Assembly (NCBI RefSeq): GCF_029633865.1
Contig: NC_079230.1
Location: 33,663,150 to 33,727,149, forward strand
DNA: 64,000 bases
Direction: 5' to 3'
Source: Lampris incognitus
Taxonomy: Eukaryota; Chordata; Actinopteri; Lampriformes; Lampridae
The notes beneath the pieces were generated by a model. That model was not told where the DNA came from and searched no databases. It saw only the letters and a program-made list of their open reading frames with translations. Of this stretch, positions 32,111 through 42,272 are shown one piece after another (positions within the stretch are counted from its first letter, which is position 1; each line of letters starts with the position of its first letter). The translations under genes and the position numbers were made by a program.

Positions 32111-33389
32111 ATGAGCCAAAGCAAACCCGAGGGGCAGGCGGTCGCTCAGGGAGCTATAGCCCCTAAGCCCCAGAACCCTATAGCTCTCGAGGTAGTGGTA
32201 AAGAACCACAGCACTCAACTCACCCAACTCCATTCTGAGCTTAGCGCTGCCTTCTCCGGGGTCACAAGAGAAATCCGCGTGCTCCAGGCAAACTCGCATA
32301 CCTCGGCGAGCACCCTTGCTTCACTCTCTGCGCAGATCGCTGCTCTGACTACGGCAGTGTCCAAGATCAGCAACCACTCTGCTCTGGCCCCGGTCCCTGC
32401 CCTCAGCCCGGCCTCCGGATTCCCCGTTCCTGGTCTCGACGTTCCCCCTCCTCCGAGTGGACCCCCGGTTCGAGCCTAACCTTCCGTGCCCCAAGGCCTT
32501 CGGTGGGGAGTTCGAGCTGTGCAGGGGTTTCCTTGGTCAGTGTGAGCTCCTGTTCAAACACCAGCCAGCCAGGTATAGGACAGGAGAGACTAAGGTAGCC
32601 CTTGTGTCCGTCCTCACCGGCAAAGCCCTCAGCTGGGCCATAGTGGTGGTTGGCCATACCGAGCGGCTCGCCTCTGACTATGGTGCCTTCCGCCGTGAGT
32701 TCTGTCTAGTTTTCAACCACCCAGCTGACGGGCAGGACGCTGCCAGCCGTCTCCATTCCATCCAGCAGGGAGCCAGGTCGGTGGCAGATTATACCTTGGA
32801 GGTGAGGATACTCGCGTCAGACAGTGGGTGGCATCACACTGCATTCAAGAGCGCGTACAGGAGGAGGCTGAGCGAGCCCATCAAAGACCTCATTGTTTGG
32901 GACCGCCCTGCCTCCTTCAACGAGCTCGTCACCATTGCCCTCCTGATGGGGGAGCGACGCCAGGAACGCGCCCTGCGCACTGGGCCCTCCCATACACCAA
33001 CCCCCATCCGTTCTACCGGTGCCTTCCCTGGGTCAGCTTCCCGCGGGCTCTCTCCACCCTCACACTCCCCCTCGCAACCCTGGGTGTCTTCTGGATCCCG
33101 GCCGGAGGAGGAGCCCATACAGTTGGGTCGGTCACGGCTCCCGCTAGAGGTTAGGGAGCAGAGGATGCGCGACCACCTCTGCCTCTACTGCGGGAGGGCG
33201 GGCCATTACATCGAGGCCTGCCCGACTCGCCCAAAAAGACCCGGCTCACTAGCGAGGGGTGTCCTAGTGAGCCTGACGACCCCGCCACAGCCCCAGCCCA
33301 AGAAGGGGCACAATCAGCTGTTTCCTGTCACTCTCACCTGGGGTAACGACTCACTCTCTATTGGTGCACTCCTGGATTCGGGGACGGAC
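32111..33389 (+). pseudogene. Gypsy C gag and protease start, one frameshift
   Basis: From the ATG at 32,111 the first frame encodes an N-terminal coiled-coil-like segment and a Pro-rich stretch, then shifts frame at about 32,460. The second frame holds the capsid (KALSWAIVVV, FRREFCLVFNHPADGQDAAS, SVADYTLEVRILASDSGW) and one CCHC knuckle (CLYCGRAGHYIEAC). The protease active site LLDSGTD follows at about 33,370, where the solo LTR cuts in. The protein would package the element RNA. Confidence 0.87.
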
Positions 33390-33972
33390 TGTTGTACGTC
33401 GGAAAGGAACCAGTGCAGGGGTCCGGCAGGGTGAAGCCCGTAGGCACGTTTATTTATATTCAGGGAAGGGAAATGCGGGATGTATATGGTGCAACTAGAG
33501 TCCTGGATGTGAGGTGTGTAAAAGACTGTGTGTTTGTGTAAAGGGCGAGTGTGGTGCGTGTGTGCAGGAATGTAAATGACTGGAGGGTGTGTGTGCGTGT
33601 GCTGGTGAAGCGCAAGTCCAGAAGTAGGGGTTCTGCGGGAGGCAGCGTGGGAGCACAAGGGAGGGGCCGAGGAACACAAGGGACGCGAGGAAGACGGAGC
33701 CCGGAATTAGACTCAGGAATCACAACGCAGGAATTGCAGGAGAAAAACACAGCCAAAGTGTCTAGCGATCGACCGGGTAACTACCGTACTAGATGGCACA
33801 ATCTGGCACCGATTGCACGTCAGCGTCTTCTCTTATAGCTGGCTGCAGATTGGCTTCAGGTGCGCTGATTTCCGATGAGCCTCTGGTGCGTGGCTGTGCT
33901 CTCAATGAGCGCGCTGATTGAACCCTGCCGGTAGACTCAGGCGGAGACGTGCCTTGCGTCTGGACAACAACA
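33390..33972 (-). repeat. Solo LTR inserted in Gypsy C protease
   Basis: 583 bp with TGTTGTACG at the left and GACAACAACA at the right (TGTTGT/ACAACA termini). GGAC at 33,386-33,389 and 33,974-33,977 is a 4-bp direct repeat beside the insertion. Removing the insert brings DSGTD back next to ECLMDISLARQAG of the protease. A poly(A)-like AATAAA lies on the - strand at about 33,450, so the orientation is -. No internal genes remain, so it arose by LTR-LTR recombination. Confidence 0.83.
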
Positions 33973-35226
33973 AGGACGAGTGTTTGATGGACATCTCGCT
34001 GGCCCGGCAGGCCGGCGTTCCACTCGTCCGCCTAGACACACCCCTCACAGACCAAGCCCTAGATGGTCGTTCACTTGGTAAGATCACACACAGCACTGCT
34101 TCTCTCACTCTTTCGGGTAATCGCGTGGAAACTATGCGTTTTTTGTTTTTGCGCGCCCCTGGTGTTAAGAAGACCGTGGTTGGAACGGCACGATCCCCAC
34201 ATCTCTTGGTCTACTGGGCGGATTTTGGGTTGGAGCGTTGCGTGTCATGCCAACTGCCTTCGCTCCGCCCCCTCTCCGTCCAGCGGCCTCAGACCCGTGC
34301 CTCCTCCCACAGATCTCACTGGTGTTCCTCCCATTTATCACGATTTAGCCCCTGTATTTAGTAAGGACAGTGCACTTTCCCTCCCCCCTCACCGTCCCTA
34401 TGATTGCGCCATAGATCTCTTTCCCGGTTGTATAACCTCTCCGTCCCGGAGAAGGAGTCTATGCGCAATTATATCAGTCCCTGGCCTCAGGAATCATAAG
34501 GCCCTCGTCTTCCCCGGTGGCAGCGGGCTTCTTTTTTGTGGCAAAGAAGGATGGCAGCCTGAGGCCTTGCATAGATTATCGACTGTTAAATGACATCACG
34601 GTTAAAAATAAATATCCACTCCCCCTTATGAGTTCCACGTTCGAGCCACTCACTCACGCCACGGTGTTCACCAAGCTGGACCTGCGAAGCGCGTACCACC
34701 TGGTGTGCATCTGGGAAGGGGATGAATGGAAGACGGCCTTCAACACCCACCTAGGGCATTTCGAGTACCTCGTTATGCCCTTCGGCCTCACCAACGCCCT
34801 GGCCGTCTTCCAGGCGTTGGTCAACGACGTGCTCCGGGACATGCTGAACACGTTCGCGGTGGTGTACCTGGATGACATCCTCGTGTTCTCCAGGACTGAG
34901 GAGGAACACCACCAGTATGTCCGCCTGGTCCTCCAACGGCTGCTGGAGAACAGGCTGTTCGTGAAGGCCGAGAAGTTTGTGTTCCACTCCGCCTCCGTGG
35001 AGTTCCTTGGCCACATCGTGGAGAAGGGGCTCGTCCGCATTGACCCCAGGAAGACCCAAGCAGTGGAGGAGTGGGCACGGCCCACCAACAGGACGCAACT
35101 CCAGCGCTTCCTGGGGTTCGCTAATTTCTTCAGGGGGTTCAGCTGTGTGGCACCCCCCTCACTGCACTCACCTCCACCCTCCGCCCCTTCTCCTGGACCT
35201 CGGAGGCAGAGGCCGCCTGCTTCTAA
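33973..35226 (+). pseudogene. Gypsy C protease end and reverse transcriptase
   Basis: ECLMDISLARQAGVPLV completes the protease. Two frame changes follow (about 34,100-34,180 and 34,500). The RT is well preserved: [54 protein letters not shown], the catalytic [12 protein letters not shown] with both aspartates (about 34,862-34,895), VEFLGHIV and [12 protein letters not shown]. It stops at the first RNase H residues ([10 protein letters not shown] in another frame) at the 35,226 junction. Confidence 0.88.
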
Positions 35227-36913
35227 AAAGCAATGGTGATAAAGGACTCCCTTGCTGGTAACTTCTAACGATGTTAAAAGGTTTAGAAATCATGCTATTA
35301 GTCAGGACTTCTGCAGTAAGCCCAGTGCAGAGCAATCTAACCCATTTACAAAATGCATCTCCAAAGCCAAAGCGGGAGAGCACCTCGAACAAATAAGGCC
35401 ATTCAACACGGTCAAAGGCCTTCTTGACATCAAGTGTCTTGTCGCCTCTCTCTGGCTGTGTAAAACATTGAGCACTCGTCTGACATTATGAAAGCCCTTT
35501 CTACCTTGGATAAATCCGTTTTGGTCTTGCCCGACCACCTGAGGAAGCAAGCCCTCCAATCTTCTTGCAAGAACTTCACAGAGTATTTTGTATCTGAATT
35601 TAAAAGGCTAATTGGATGCATATTTTCACATTTTGTATTTGGTTTGCCTGGCTTTGGATGTAGTGTGATTAGGGCACCCTGCATGGATGTGGGAAGAAGA
35701 CCGTCCTCAAAGGACTCCTGAACATCTCCAAAAGGGGTGAAAGTAATTTGGATTGAATTTTTTTATAAATATCTATGGGGATGGCATCTGGACCCGCTGT
35801 TTTTCCAGCCTGCATACAGCCAATCGCTTCTGCAATTTCCAATTTTTTTATACTTCTGTCTAATATTTTACTTTCCTCTTCAGAAATTCTGGGTATATTA
35901 AGGTTGTTTAGGAATTCTGTCTGCATGTCCAGACTAGAAGAACACTCAGAGCTATACAATTTCCCATAAAAGACTCTGAAGGCTTCATTAATCTCTGTAG
36001 GGTCTACTATAGTTCTACCATTTGGAGCTTCTATACAGTTAATAGACCTTTCTGTTTGTTGTTGTTTAATGCGCCATGCTAGGAGTTTTCTGGGCTTTTC
36101 CCCCCGGTCATAGTAGGACTGTTTGAGTCTCAGTAAATCGTTAGCTGCTTTATTAGCTGATAATTTGTTATACTGATATTTAAGTAGGAGTAATTGTGTA
36201 TGTTTATCTATAGAGATATGTCTGTTATGGTAGATATGTTTCAATTTTTTTAATTTTCTCATCTACTGTCATTTCAAGTTGTGCACTCTTTCTCTTTGAA
36301 CTAGTAAAATAAATTATTTGACACCTAATAAAGGCCTCGAATGCCTCCCATCTTGTGCTAGTAGCAGATGTCTGGGATGTGTTACATTTAAAATATGTCA
36401 GTTTATCTAAAAACAATCTATGAATGTGGGGTTCATAAGTCATCTTGGTTGAAAACGCCATCTTGGGGGATCACTCACTAGTTTAGTATCTTTATAAATC
36501 AAGGATACAGCTGCTTGATCAGATATAATTATACTGCTATAATGACATTTGTCAATTTTGGAAACAAGTAGTGCTGAAACTAAAAAGTACTCTATACGTG
36601 AGTGAGTTTTATAAGTTCTGGAATAACAGGAATATTCTACTGCATTTGGTTTACCATGCCTCCAAATATCCAACAAATTCAACTCTTTCATAAAATGGTG
36701 TATTGTCTTTTTCGACCTGATGTGAGCATCATCTAAACCAGTTGATCTGTCTCTTAATGGATCCAATGTGCAATTAAAATCACCAGCTATTATGTTTTGC
36801 CCAGGGAGATTTGAAGCAGTCAGAAACAAATTATCGTAGAATTTGGGATCAACCTCATTGGGGCCATACACATTTATATTTTCAGATAATAAAGTACCCT
36901 GGACAGCGATATA
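35226..36913 (-). pseudogene. L1 ORF2: endonuclease end and RT core
   Basis: The - strand frame from 36,913 shows the second half of the AP endonuclease (NIIAGDFNCTLDPLRDRSTG, SRIEYFLVSALLVSKI, ISDQAAVSLIY) and then a linker. After frameshifts near 36,440 the RT region follows (SYYDRGEKPRKLLAWRIKQQ, GKTAGPDAIPIDIYKK, GALITLHPKPGKPNTKCENM). It ends at [14 protein letters not shown], before the FADD catalytic box, where Gypsy C is joined. Breaks at about 35,680 and 35,400 add to the damage. Confidence 0.87.
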
Positions 36914-37624
36914 TGTTACGTGTCACGAATGAAGACCAGAGGCCAGTGTAGCGAAACCCAAAAGGACAGACAGACAACAGAGCACCGGGATAACCCGAAG
37001 GGCGATTTAATGCGGGGGAGAAAAACAAACAACACTGCCACAGGGGAGAATGACGGGTGAGTCTCAGGTGGGCGTTGTTGAGACGATGTGTGCCTGGCTA
37101 CCAAAGTCCGAATCCGTAGAGCGAGGGGTTGTCCGAGGAAGTCCGGGTCCGAGATCCAGGAAGTCAAGTCCGAATAGGAGGGGTCCAGGTAGAGAGACAC
37201 GGAGGGAGATCGCTGGAGAGGTCCGGCGGGAAAACGTGAAGGTCGCTGGGGTCGAGGAGCAAAGGAGACGCGGGGAGCCGTGGAAGTGGCGGAGGGAGAG
37301 TCCTGGGAGGGGAAAAAGAGAAACAGGAATATAGACACTGGGAATAAAGGGAATAACAAGAGAGCAAGGAAGGCTGGAGGGCTTGTCAGAGCTTTACCGA
37401 AGGGTCAGTACGTCGAAGCCCGGAGTGGTGTTCTGGGAGGCTTCTTGTAGAGGGCTGCCTGATTACCGCAGGTGGGCCTGATGGATGATGGCGAACACCT
37501 GGTGCAGCGCAGCGCTCGTCTCCTCAGAGCGCGAGCCGAGCGCCCGGATGTTTCCGGCACGTCCGAGCTGGGGGAGTGGCTTGAACGTGCCGGGGAGGCA
37601 GCTCGGGGCGGTGTAACCACAACA
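36914..37624 (-). repeat. Gypsy C-family solo LTR in L1 ORF2, 5-bp target duplication
   Basis: A complete 711-bp LTR on the - strand, starting TGTTGTGGTTACACC at 37,624 and ending CACGTAACA at 36,914. ATATA lies immediately on both sides (36,909-36,913 and 37,625-37,629), the expected 5-bp duplication. It is the same family as the LTR at 30,046-32,094 but in the opposite orientation and without its two interruptions. It splits the L1 endonuclease. Confidence 0.9.
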
Positions 37625-37914
37625 ATATATCTACCTGCAGGGTCCTTAACTATATTTTGGATCTGTAGTGGGACAGATTTATGGATTAGTATCATAACCC
37701 CTCTAGCATGAGTGGTATAGGAAGCAGTCAACACGTGACCCTGCGTCGTCTTCTTATTTTGGAGATATCCCCACTCAGCAGATGAGTTTCTTGTAAAAAA
37801 AACTACTTTCGATTTCAAGAATTTTATCCTGCTTATCACTTGTTTCACCTTTGTAAGTTTGTTCAGACCCCTACAGTTCCATGAGGTGAATTTCATCTTA
37901 CAACTATCAGACAT
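37625..37914 (-). pseudogene. L1 ORF2 start (endonuclease N-terminus)
   Basis: ATG at 37,914 opens ORF2: KFTSWNCRGLNKLTKVKQVI is the first AP-endonuclease strand with the conserved Asn, followed by FLKSKVVFF. The usual QETH metal-binding Glu motif is replaced here by TRNSS, suggesting a missense or small change. GVMILIHKSVPLQI follows, and the frame reaches AGRYI before the solo LTR. Confidence 0.86.
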
Positions 37915-38782
37915 TAGTTACAATATGCAGTACAATATATCTTTCAGGATCGTTTTGATAAAATACATTGACAAGCCACACCCACAAAACACGAGGACCC
38001 TCCCCCCAAAAATAAAAAAACAACAAAAAAACAAACAAAAACCAAAAAGACCCCCCCCTTCTCGAATCCCATGTGAGCTTGGACTCCATGTCCTCTGGAC
38101 ACCCCCCCCTCCCCTCCCACTCTGTAACTACGCTTATGGAAACGGGTCTCTCTCTAGCTTTTAGTTATTTTTTTCAGCTCTTAACTAGCTGTCCTTTTCT
38201 TTTTACCGAATACTAACCACTTAAACTCAAGTAGCCTTTATAATCATGAACGACACAACATTTGTAACCTGTAGCCTACATATTGTGTTAAACAGCCTAA
38301 TAAGCACATAACAAATACTCACATATCTGGAAGCCACGCAGGCTGAAGGCTGAAGAAAATATCGATAACAAATCAAACATAGCCTGCGGCTGTTGACCAC
38401 ATAAGATCCGTGATGGGTTGTAGCCTACATCCCAAGTAGCCTAAGCAAATGTCATCTCAAGTCTGTCCAGTGCCTGGATGCGCCCATATAAACTAGCCTA
38501 ACGACATTTCAGCTGTCCAGTGCTTGGACGCATAAGCGTCAGTAGGCTGTTTCTCCTTTCTTCTAATCCGGTTTAGGCCGACTGTCCACAGCAGTAAAGC
38601 TGGACATTTAGTATGTTGGCCATGGTAATGAAAAGGAAATGAAACTCAGCCCTGTTTCAAAGAAAGATAAAAAAAGAATAATCATGTCTCCTTTTGTGCA
38701 AACAATAGGCTATAAACTAGAGTAGCCTAGGCTAGGCTAGGCTACAGGCCTAGTTTAACTAACTTTAGTAGGGCTATTGTCG
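37915..38782 (-). other. L1 inter-ORF region
   Basis: Non-coding sequence between ORF1 and ORF2 of the L1. It contains A-rich and C-rich runs (37,990-38,060) but no recognisable gene. It is longer than a typical ORF1-ORF2 gap, so another old insert may be hidden here. Confidence 0.45.
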
Positions 38783-39366
38783 TTACACTTTCCTGACGGA
38801 ACATTCCCATGTCAGGTCCGCCTCGGTCATTCCAAGAGACTGGATAAACGTGTCCACTTCTGCCGGAGTCTGGAAGAAGTGAGACCTGGAGCTAGCGAGG
38901 AGGTGTCTCCAGGAGCCGGGCTGGAAAGAGGATTCTGTGCTCGTGAATCCCCTTGTCTCGCAGCTTCTTTCGCACCTCATCGTAGCTGCGCTGCATCCTG
39001 TGCACACCGGCGGAAAGGCCCGGATGAAAACGAACTTGCTCGTTATTGTAAAGGACCTTTCCTTTGGTTCTGGCGGCCTTCAGAACTTTCTCCTTGTCCT
39101 TAAAGTTCGAGAACTTCATAATAAATGTTCTTGGACGTGTCATGCGCGAGTCGTTGTTAGGTGGACCACCGATTCTCTGAGCCCGCTCGATTACCAAGGC
39201 CTCTCGTGGTTCCAAGCCCAGAGCCTCCGGTAGCCACTTTTCCAAAAAACGCAGCTGCGTCCTGGCCCTCTACCTTCTCCAGTAACCCCACCATTCTCAC
39301 GTTGTTTCGCCGACTTCTGCATCCCAAGTCGTCCACTTTGTTGGCGAGATTTTTAACGGTGCTTTC
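38783..39366 (-). pseudogene. L1 ORF1, C-terminal part
   Basis: The RNA-binding chaperone of the L1. On the - strand: ESTVKNLANKVDDLGCRSRR with NNVRMVGLLEKVEG (end of the coiled coil and start of the RRM), then after a frameshift near 39,240 EKWLPEALGLE, ERAQRIG, RPRTFIMKFSNFKDKEKVLKA and the C-terminal domain (SYDEVRKKLRDKGIHEHRIL). Gypsy D inserted at 39,366/39,367 separates it from its N-terminus. Confidence 0.87.
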
Positions 39367-39415
39367 TGTAGTGTATGGAGATACACACGAAAGCAAATGT
39401 TTTTATTTGCAGTAA

Positions 39416-39540
39416 ACGTATGTATGGCATAAAAAAAGGCTACTAATTATTTTGGCCGGTAAAAATATGCTTGGCCGGTAGATTTTTTTCATCTACCAGT
39501 CCCCTTGACCGGTAAGCCAAAAAGTTAATTTCGGACCCTG
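39416..39540. repeat. Filler sequence with GGCCGGTA motifs
   Basis: Between the 5' LTR stub and the pol fragment of Gypsy D. It contains TTGGCCGGTAAA, TTGGCCGGTAGA and the partly inverted CTACCAGTCCCCTTGACCGGT, ending in TTTCGGACCCTG. It is not Gypsy sequence. It may be a piece of another transposon or filler captured during the deletion. Confidence 0.45.
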
Positions 39541-40889
39541 CCTACGTGTCTAGGACACTCACTAAAACAGAAGTCAACTACTCTCAGATAGAGACAGAAG
39601 CACTTAGTATCATCTTTGGGGTGACCAAGTTTAATGACTATCTGTATGGATGAAAGTTTACTCTGCTTACAGACCACAAACCACTCCTAAAGATACTAGG
39701 GCCCAAGACTGGAGGGCCTACATTGGCAGCAGCTAGGCTGCAGAGGTGGTCATTAATTTTAGCAGCATGCCAGTATGACATACGTTACAAGCCATGCTTA
39801 CAACATGCAAATGCGGATTCATTATCGCATTTACCACTACACAGTCAAGAGGCCGACTCAGATTATAGTTCTGTGTTTAGGGTCTCATTCTTGGATGAAG
39901 TGCCAGTGTCCTCACAAGAGATTGCACAACAGACAAAGACTGATGCAGTACTACAGAGAGTGAAGCACTTCACATTGAATGGTTGGCCAAAGCATTTGAA
40001 TGAAGATGAGTTAAGGCCATACTTGATAAGAAACACTGAACTGACTGTTGAATCTGACTGTGTGATGTGGGGTTTCCGGGTAATCATACCAGAGGTGGTA
40101 AGACCACAGATGTTACGTGAACTGCATGAAAACCACCAGGGAATGGTAAAGATGAAGGCATTAGCCCACAGTCACTTTTGGTGGCCAAACCTTGATTCTG
40201 ACATAGAGTCACTGGTAAACAGTTGCCTGACATGCCAGTTAAACAGACACCAACCTGCCACAGCTCCTGTTCACAATTGGAGCTGGCCTAACCGTCCTTG
40301 GCAGAGGATACACATAGATTATGCTCAGAAGGGAAAGTACAACTTCCTAGTGGTCACTGATAGCTATTCACGTTGGCCAGAAGTAGCTTTGATGAGTAGC
40401 ACTACATCTGAAAAGACCATAGAAGTTTTGAGGGGATACTTTGCCACTTGGAGTCTTCCAGGCGAACTTGTGTCTGATAATGGACCACAATTTGTATCTG
40501 CTGAGTTTGCAACATTCATGAAAAACAATGGGGTGTTGGTTGGAAACCACAGGGGAGGGGAAGGTGTTAAATGGGTGCCTGGGTGCATTGTAAAGGCACT
40601 TGGTCCTGTCACATATCTTGTGAAAGTGTATGGAAAGGTGTACAAGAGACATGTCAATCAAATGATCAATACTGAGATTGAGAACTGTAATGTGTCGGAT
40701 GAATCTGATGATGATCTGAGGGTTGTTCCACATGTACCACATGCATGTGGAGCAACGCCTGTACACCTTCCAGAATCCACTGAGAGGGTTCTGCAGCAAG
40801 GACCCAGTGATACTGCTCCCTCCTCAGTTGCAGAGGGTGTCCAGAGGCCGCAGTGGCAGGTGAAGCCGCCTGATAGATTAAATCTGTGA
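39541..40889 (+). pseudogene. Gypsy D RNase H and integrase, internally deleted
   Basis: RNase H starts in its middle (TEALSIIFGVTKFNDYLYG, LTDHKPLLKILG), with a TGA after YLYG at 39,650. A 388-codon frame from 39,723 then covers ANADSLSHLPL, the integrase zinc finger (HENHQGMVKM...CLTCQ), IHIDYAQKGKYNFLVVTDSY, SRWPEVALMSS and ELVSDNGPQFVSAEFATF. There it skips the catalytic Glu region entirely (NNGVLVG joined to NHRGGEGVKWVPG) and ends with the C-terminal domain. This copy cannot make a working integrase. Confidence 0.88.
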
Positions 40890-40987
40890 GAACCCAGTTG
40901 TTGTTATAACAATGTCATGTTGAAAAGATGTAAAAATGAAATGTTGTTGTACTGTAAATGTACTGGGTTCAGATTTCAGGGGAGGAG

Positions 40988-41271
40988 TGTAGTGTATGGA
41001 GATACACACGAAAGCAAATGTTTTTATTTGCAGTAATATGTATTTTATGTTTGACCTCTGACCCTCGATGTCTATTGGTTGTGTATTGTGTATGTTGTAT
41101 AAATGTACGCGCGCCACTCTGGTGCGCGCCCTTGGCAGAAGACAGAGCACGAGGGTCCCTCGTGTTTTCCTGCCTGCTGAACGCAGTCGTGCTGTAATGT
41201 TACTAGCAAATAAAAGAGGAAGACCAAGATACACCTTGATCGTTGTATATTTCAGTTATCCTGTAGATACA
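40988..41271 (+). repeat. Gypsy D 3' LTR
   Basis: 284 bp from TGTAGTGTATGG to GTAGATACA. It follows a purine tract (CAGGGGAGGAG) and has a TATAAA at about 41,096 and an AATAAA at about 41,208, the expected promoter and poly(A) elements of an LTR. Confidence 0.87.
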
Positions 41272-41281
41272 CGGTGCTTTC

Positions 41282-41524
41282 CAATGTGCCCATTCACGGT
41301 GTCTCGTCCGCAGTCGAAGTCCGTTGTTCTGCGTGTGCTATACGCCCTGTGCATTCTGGCACCTGCTTTCTGACATCCGTAATTGTTGCTTGCGCAACAT
41401 CCATTCTCTTATAAAGTCCACTTTTCAAGGACACCATGGCCTTCATGATATGTTGATTGCTATTGTTGTCTGGGTCCAATATTTCGCCATCTCCTTCGTC
41501 GAGGTCGTCCTCCGTGTCGGCCAT
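41282..41524 (-). pseudogene. L1 ORF1, N-terminal part
   Basis: ATG at 41,524 opens an acidic N-terminus (MADTEDDLDEGDGEILD) followed by a helical segment with QATITDVRKQ and GRIAHAEQRTS, as in L1 ORF1 coiled coils. A TGA after ADETP stops the frame. Just beyond, MGTLES continues into the part at 39,366 on the other side of Gypsy D. Confidence 0.85.
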
Positions 41525-41754
41525 GACGTTGCTCGTTTCTTCGCCCTCCGAATGTTTGTCCTTGTATCATCGTTTCTTTTGGCCCGTTTTGCCACCTTTT
41601 CGTGACATTTTCGATTCCCGGTACTGTTATAAACGTGTCGCTTGATTTTAAATAAGATTCTGATTAGTGTTGTAGGATTGATTGCAGGCTAGCAGCAGAG
41701 CTTAAAAGTTGCGACTTCCTAGCACCTCGCCATAACCGGAAGTCTCCACGGCAC

Positions 41755-42051
41755 ATTACGGACATAGAAAAAGTCCTACGGCACACCACCATCCCAAATG
41801 TTACAAAAGGAAACAGTACATAGCCTATCATAGTATGTAATATAAGGACTTAGAGGTATCCTCACTCAATGCGAAACCTGGGCCTGTTTCGATGAACACA
41901 AAGCTGATATCCTGGCGGGGATCGACGGGAGGGACACACGGAGCTCTTGCTGGACTGCTCTCAGTCGCGCTGTTTTTAGGTTTTACGGTCGCTAGGCTTG
42001 AAAAGCCAAGCTTGCGGAGATAGGTTGTGGAAAATGGGTGCAACCTTGTAT
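41755..42051 (-). pseudogene. hAT (ZBED-type) transposase C-terminus
   Basis: The - strand frame has TRLHPFSTTYLRKLGFSSLA, close to the HAT dimerisation-region ending HPFSTxYLCExGFS of ZBED5-like transposases. It diverges into a non-family tail before its stop at about 41,831. It is the 3' partner of the N-terminal half at 55,082-56,040. The two are separated by Gypsy F, and about 350 residues between them are missing. Confidence 0.78.
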
Positions 42052-42248
42052 TGTATTTAGAAATCACGTCAGGACACAGCGCTGTCGCTCGACACAACCT
42101 CTCCGTGGCATTCTTTATTTAGACTGACACAGCATCAAAGGCAGACCCGATCAAACAACCCAGAGCCCGCAGGCATCACCAATCGATCCCAGCACAATAG
42201 AACAGCACCAAATCAAATGCAGCACTGTCGATGTGTGCATACATAACA
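42052..42248 (-). repeat. Gypsy F 3' LTR
   Basis: 197 bp, TGTTATG to AATACA on the - strand. A TTTATT at about 42,112 is a poly(A) signal (AATAAA) on that strand. It differs from the 5' LTR at six sites, four of them within 42,093-42,108. Confidence 0.93.
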
Positions 42249-42272
42249 TTCCCCCCCCCCCCCGGCAGGATT

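Larger units (their letters stand above)
30046..35226 (+). mobile_element. Gypsy C: 5' LTR through RT, 3' half deleted
   Basis: A + strand Ty3/Gypsy inserted in the L1. The 5' LTR (30,046-30,627 plus 31,978-32,094) is interrupted by another LTR-like element. Gag starts at 32,111. Protease is interrupted by a solo LTR (33,390-33,972). The RT is present. The sequence stops at 35,226 at the start of RNase H and joins L1 ORF2 directly at an AAAA microhomology. RNase H, integrase and the 3' LTR are absent. Confidence 0.86.
39367..41271 (+). mobile_element. Gypsy D: internally deleted, bounded by 10-bp direct repeats
   Basis: Starts TGTAGTGTATGG with a 49-bp stub of its 5' LTR (39,367-39,415), identical to the start of the complete 3' LTR at 40,988. 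It is inserted in the L1 ORF1. CGGTGCTTTC stands at 39,357-39,366 and again at 41,272-41,281. The L1 reads through when one copy is removed. Ten bases is longer than the usual 4-6 of LTR elements. About 125 bp of unrelated filler (39,416-39,540) follow the LTR stub. Confidence 0.85.
29269..41745 (-). mobile_element. L1-type LINE, broken by several LTR elements
   Basis: On the - strand: a 5' leader (41,745-41,525), ORF1 (41,524 down to about 38,783, split by Gypsy D), ORF2 (from 37,914, split by a solo LTR at 36,914-37,624 and cut off in the RT at 35,226), a short C-terminal end near 30,045-29,944, and a 3' AT-rich tail (29,641-29,278). CCACGGCAC at 29,260-29,268 and 41,746-41,754 is the 9-bp target duplication and lies in the subterminal part of the hAT. 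About 1.5 kb of ORF2 after the RT core is absent, lost together with the 3' half of Gypsy C. Confidence 0.83.
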
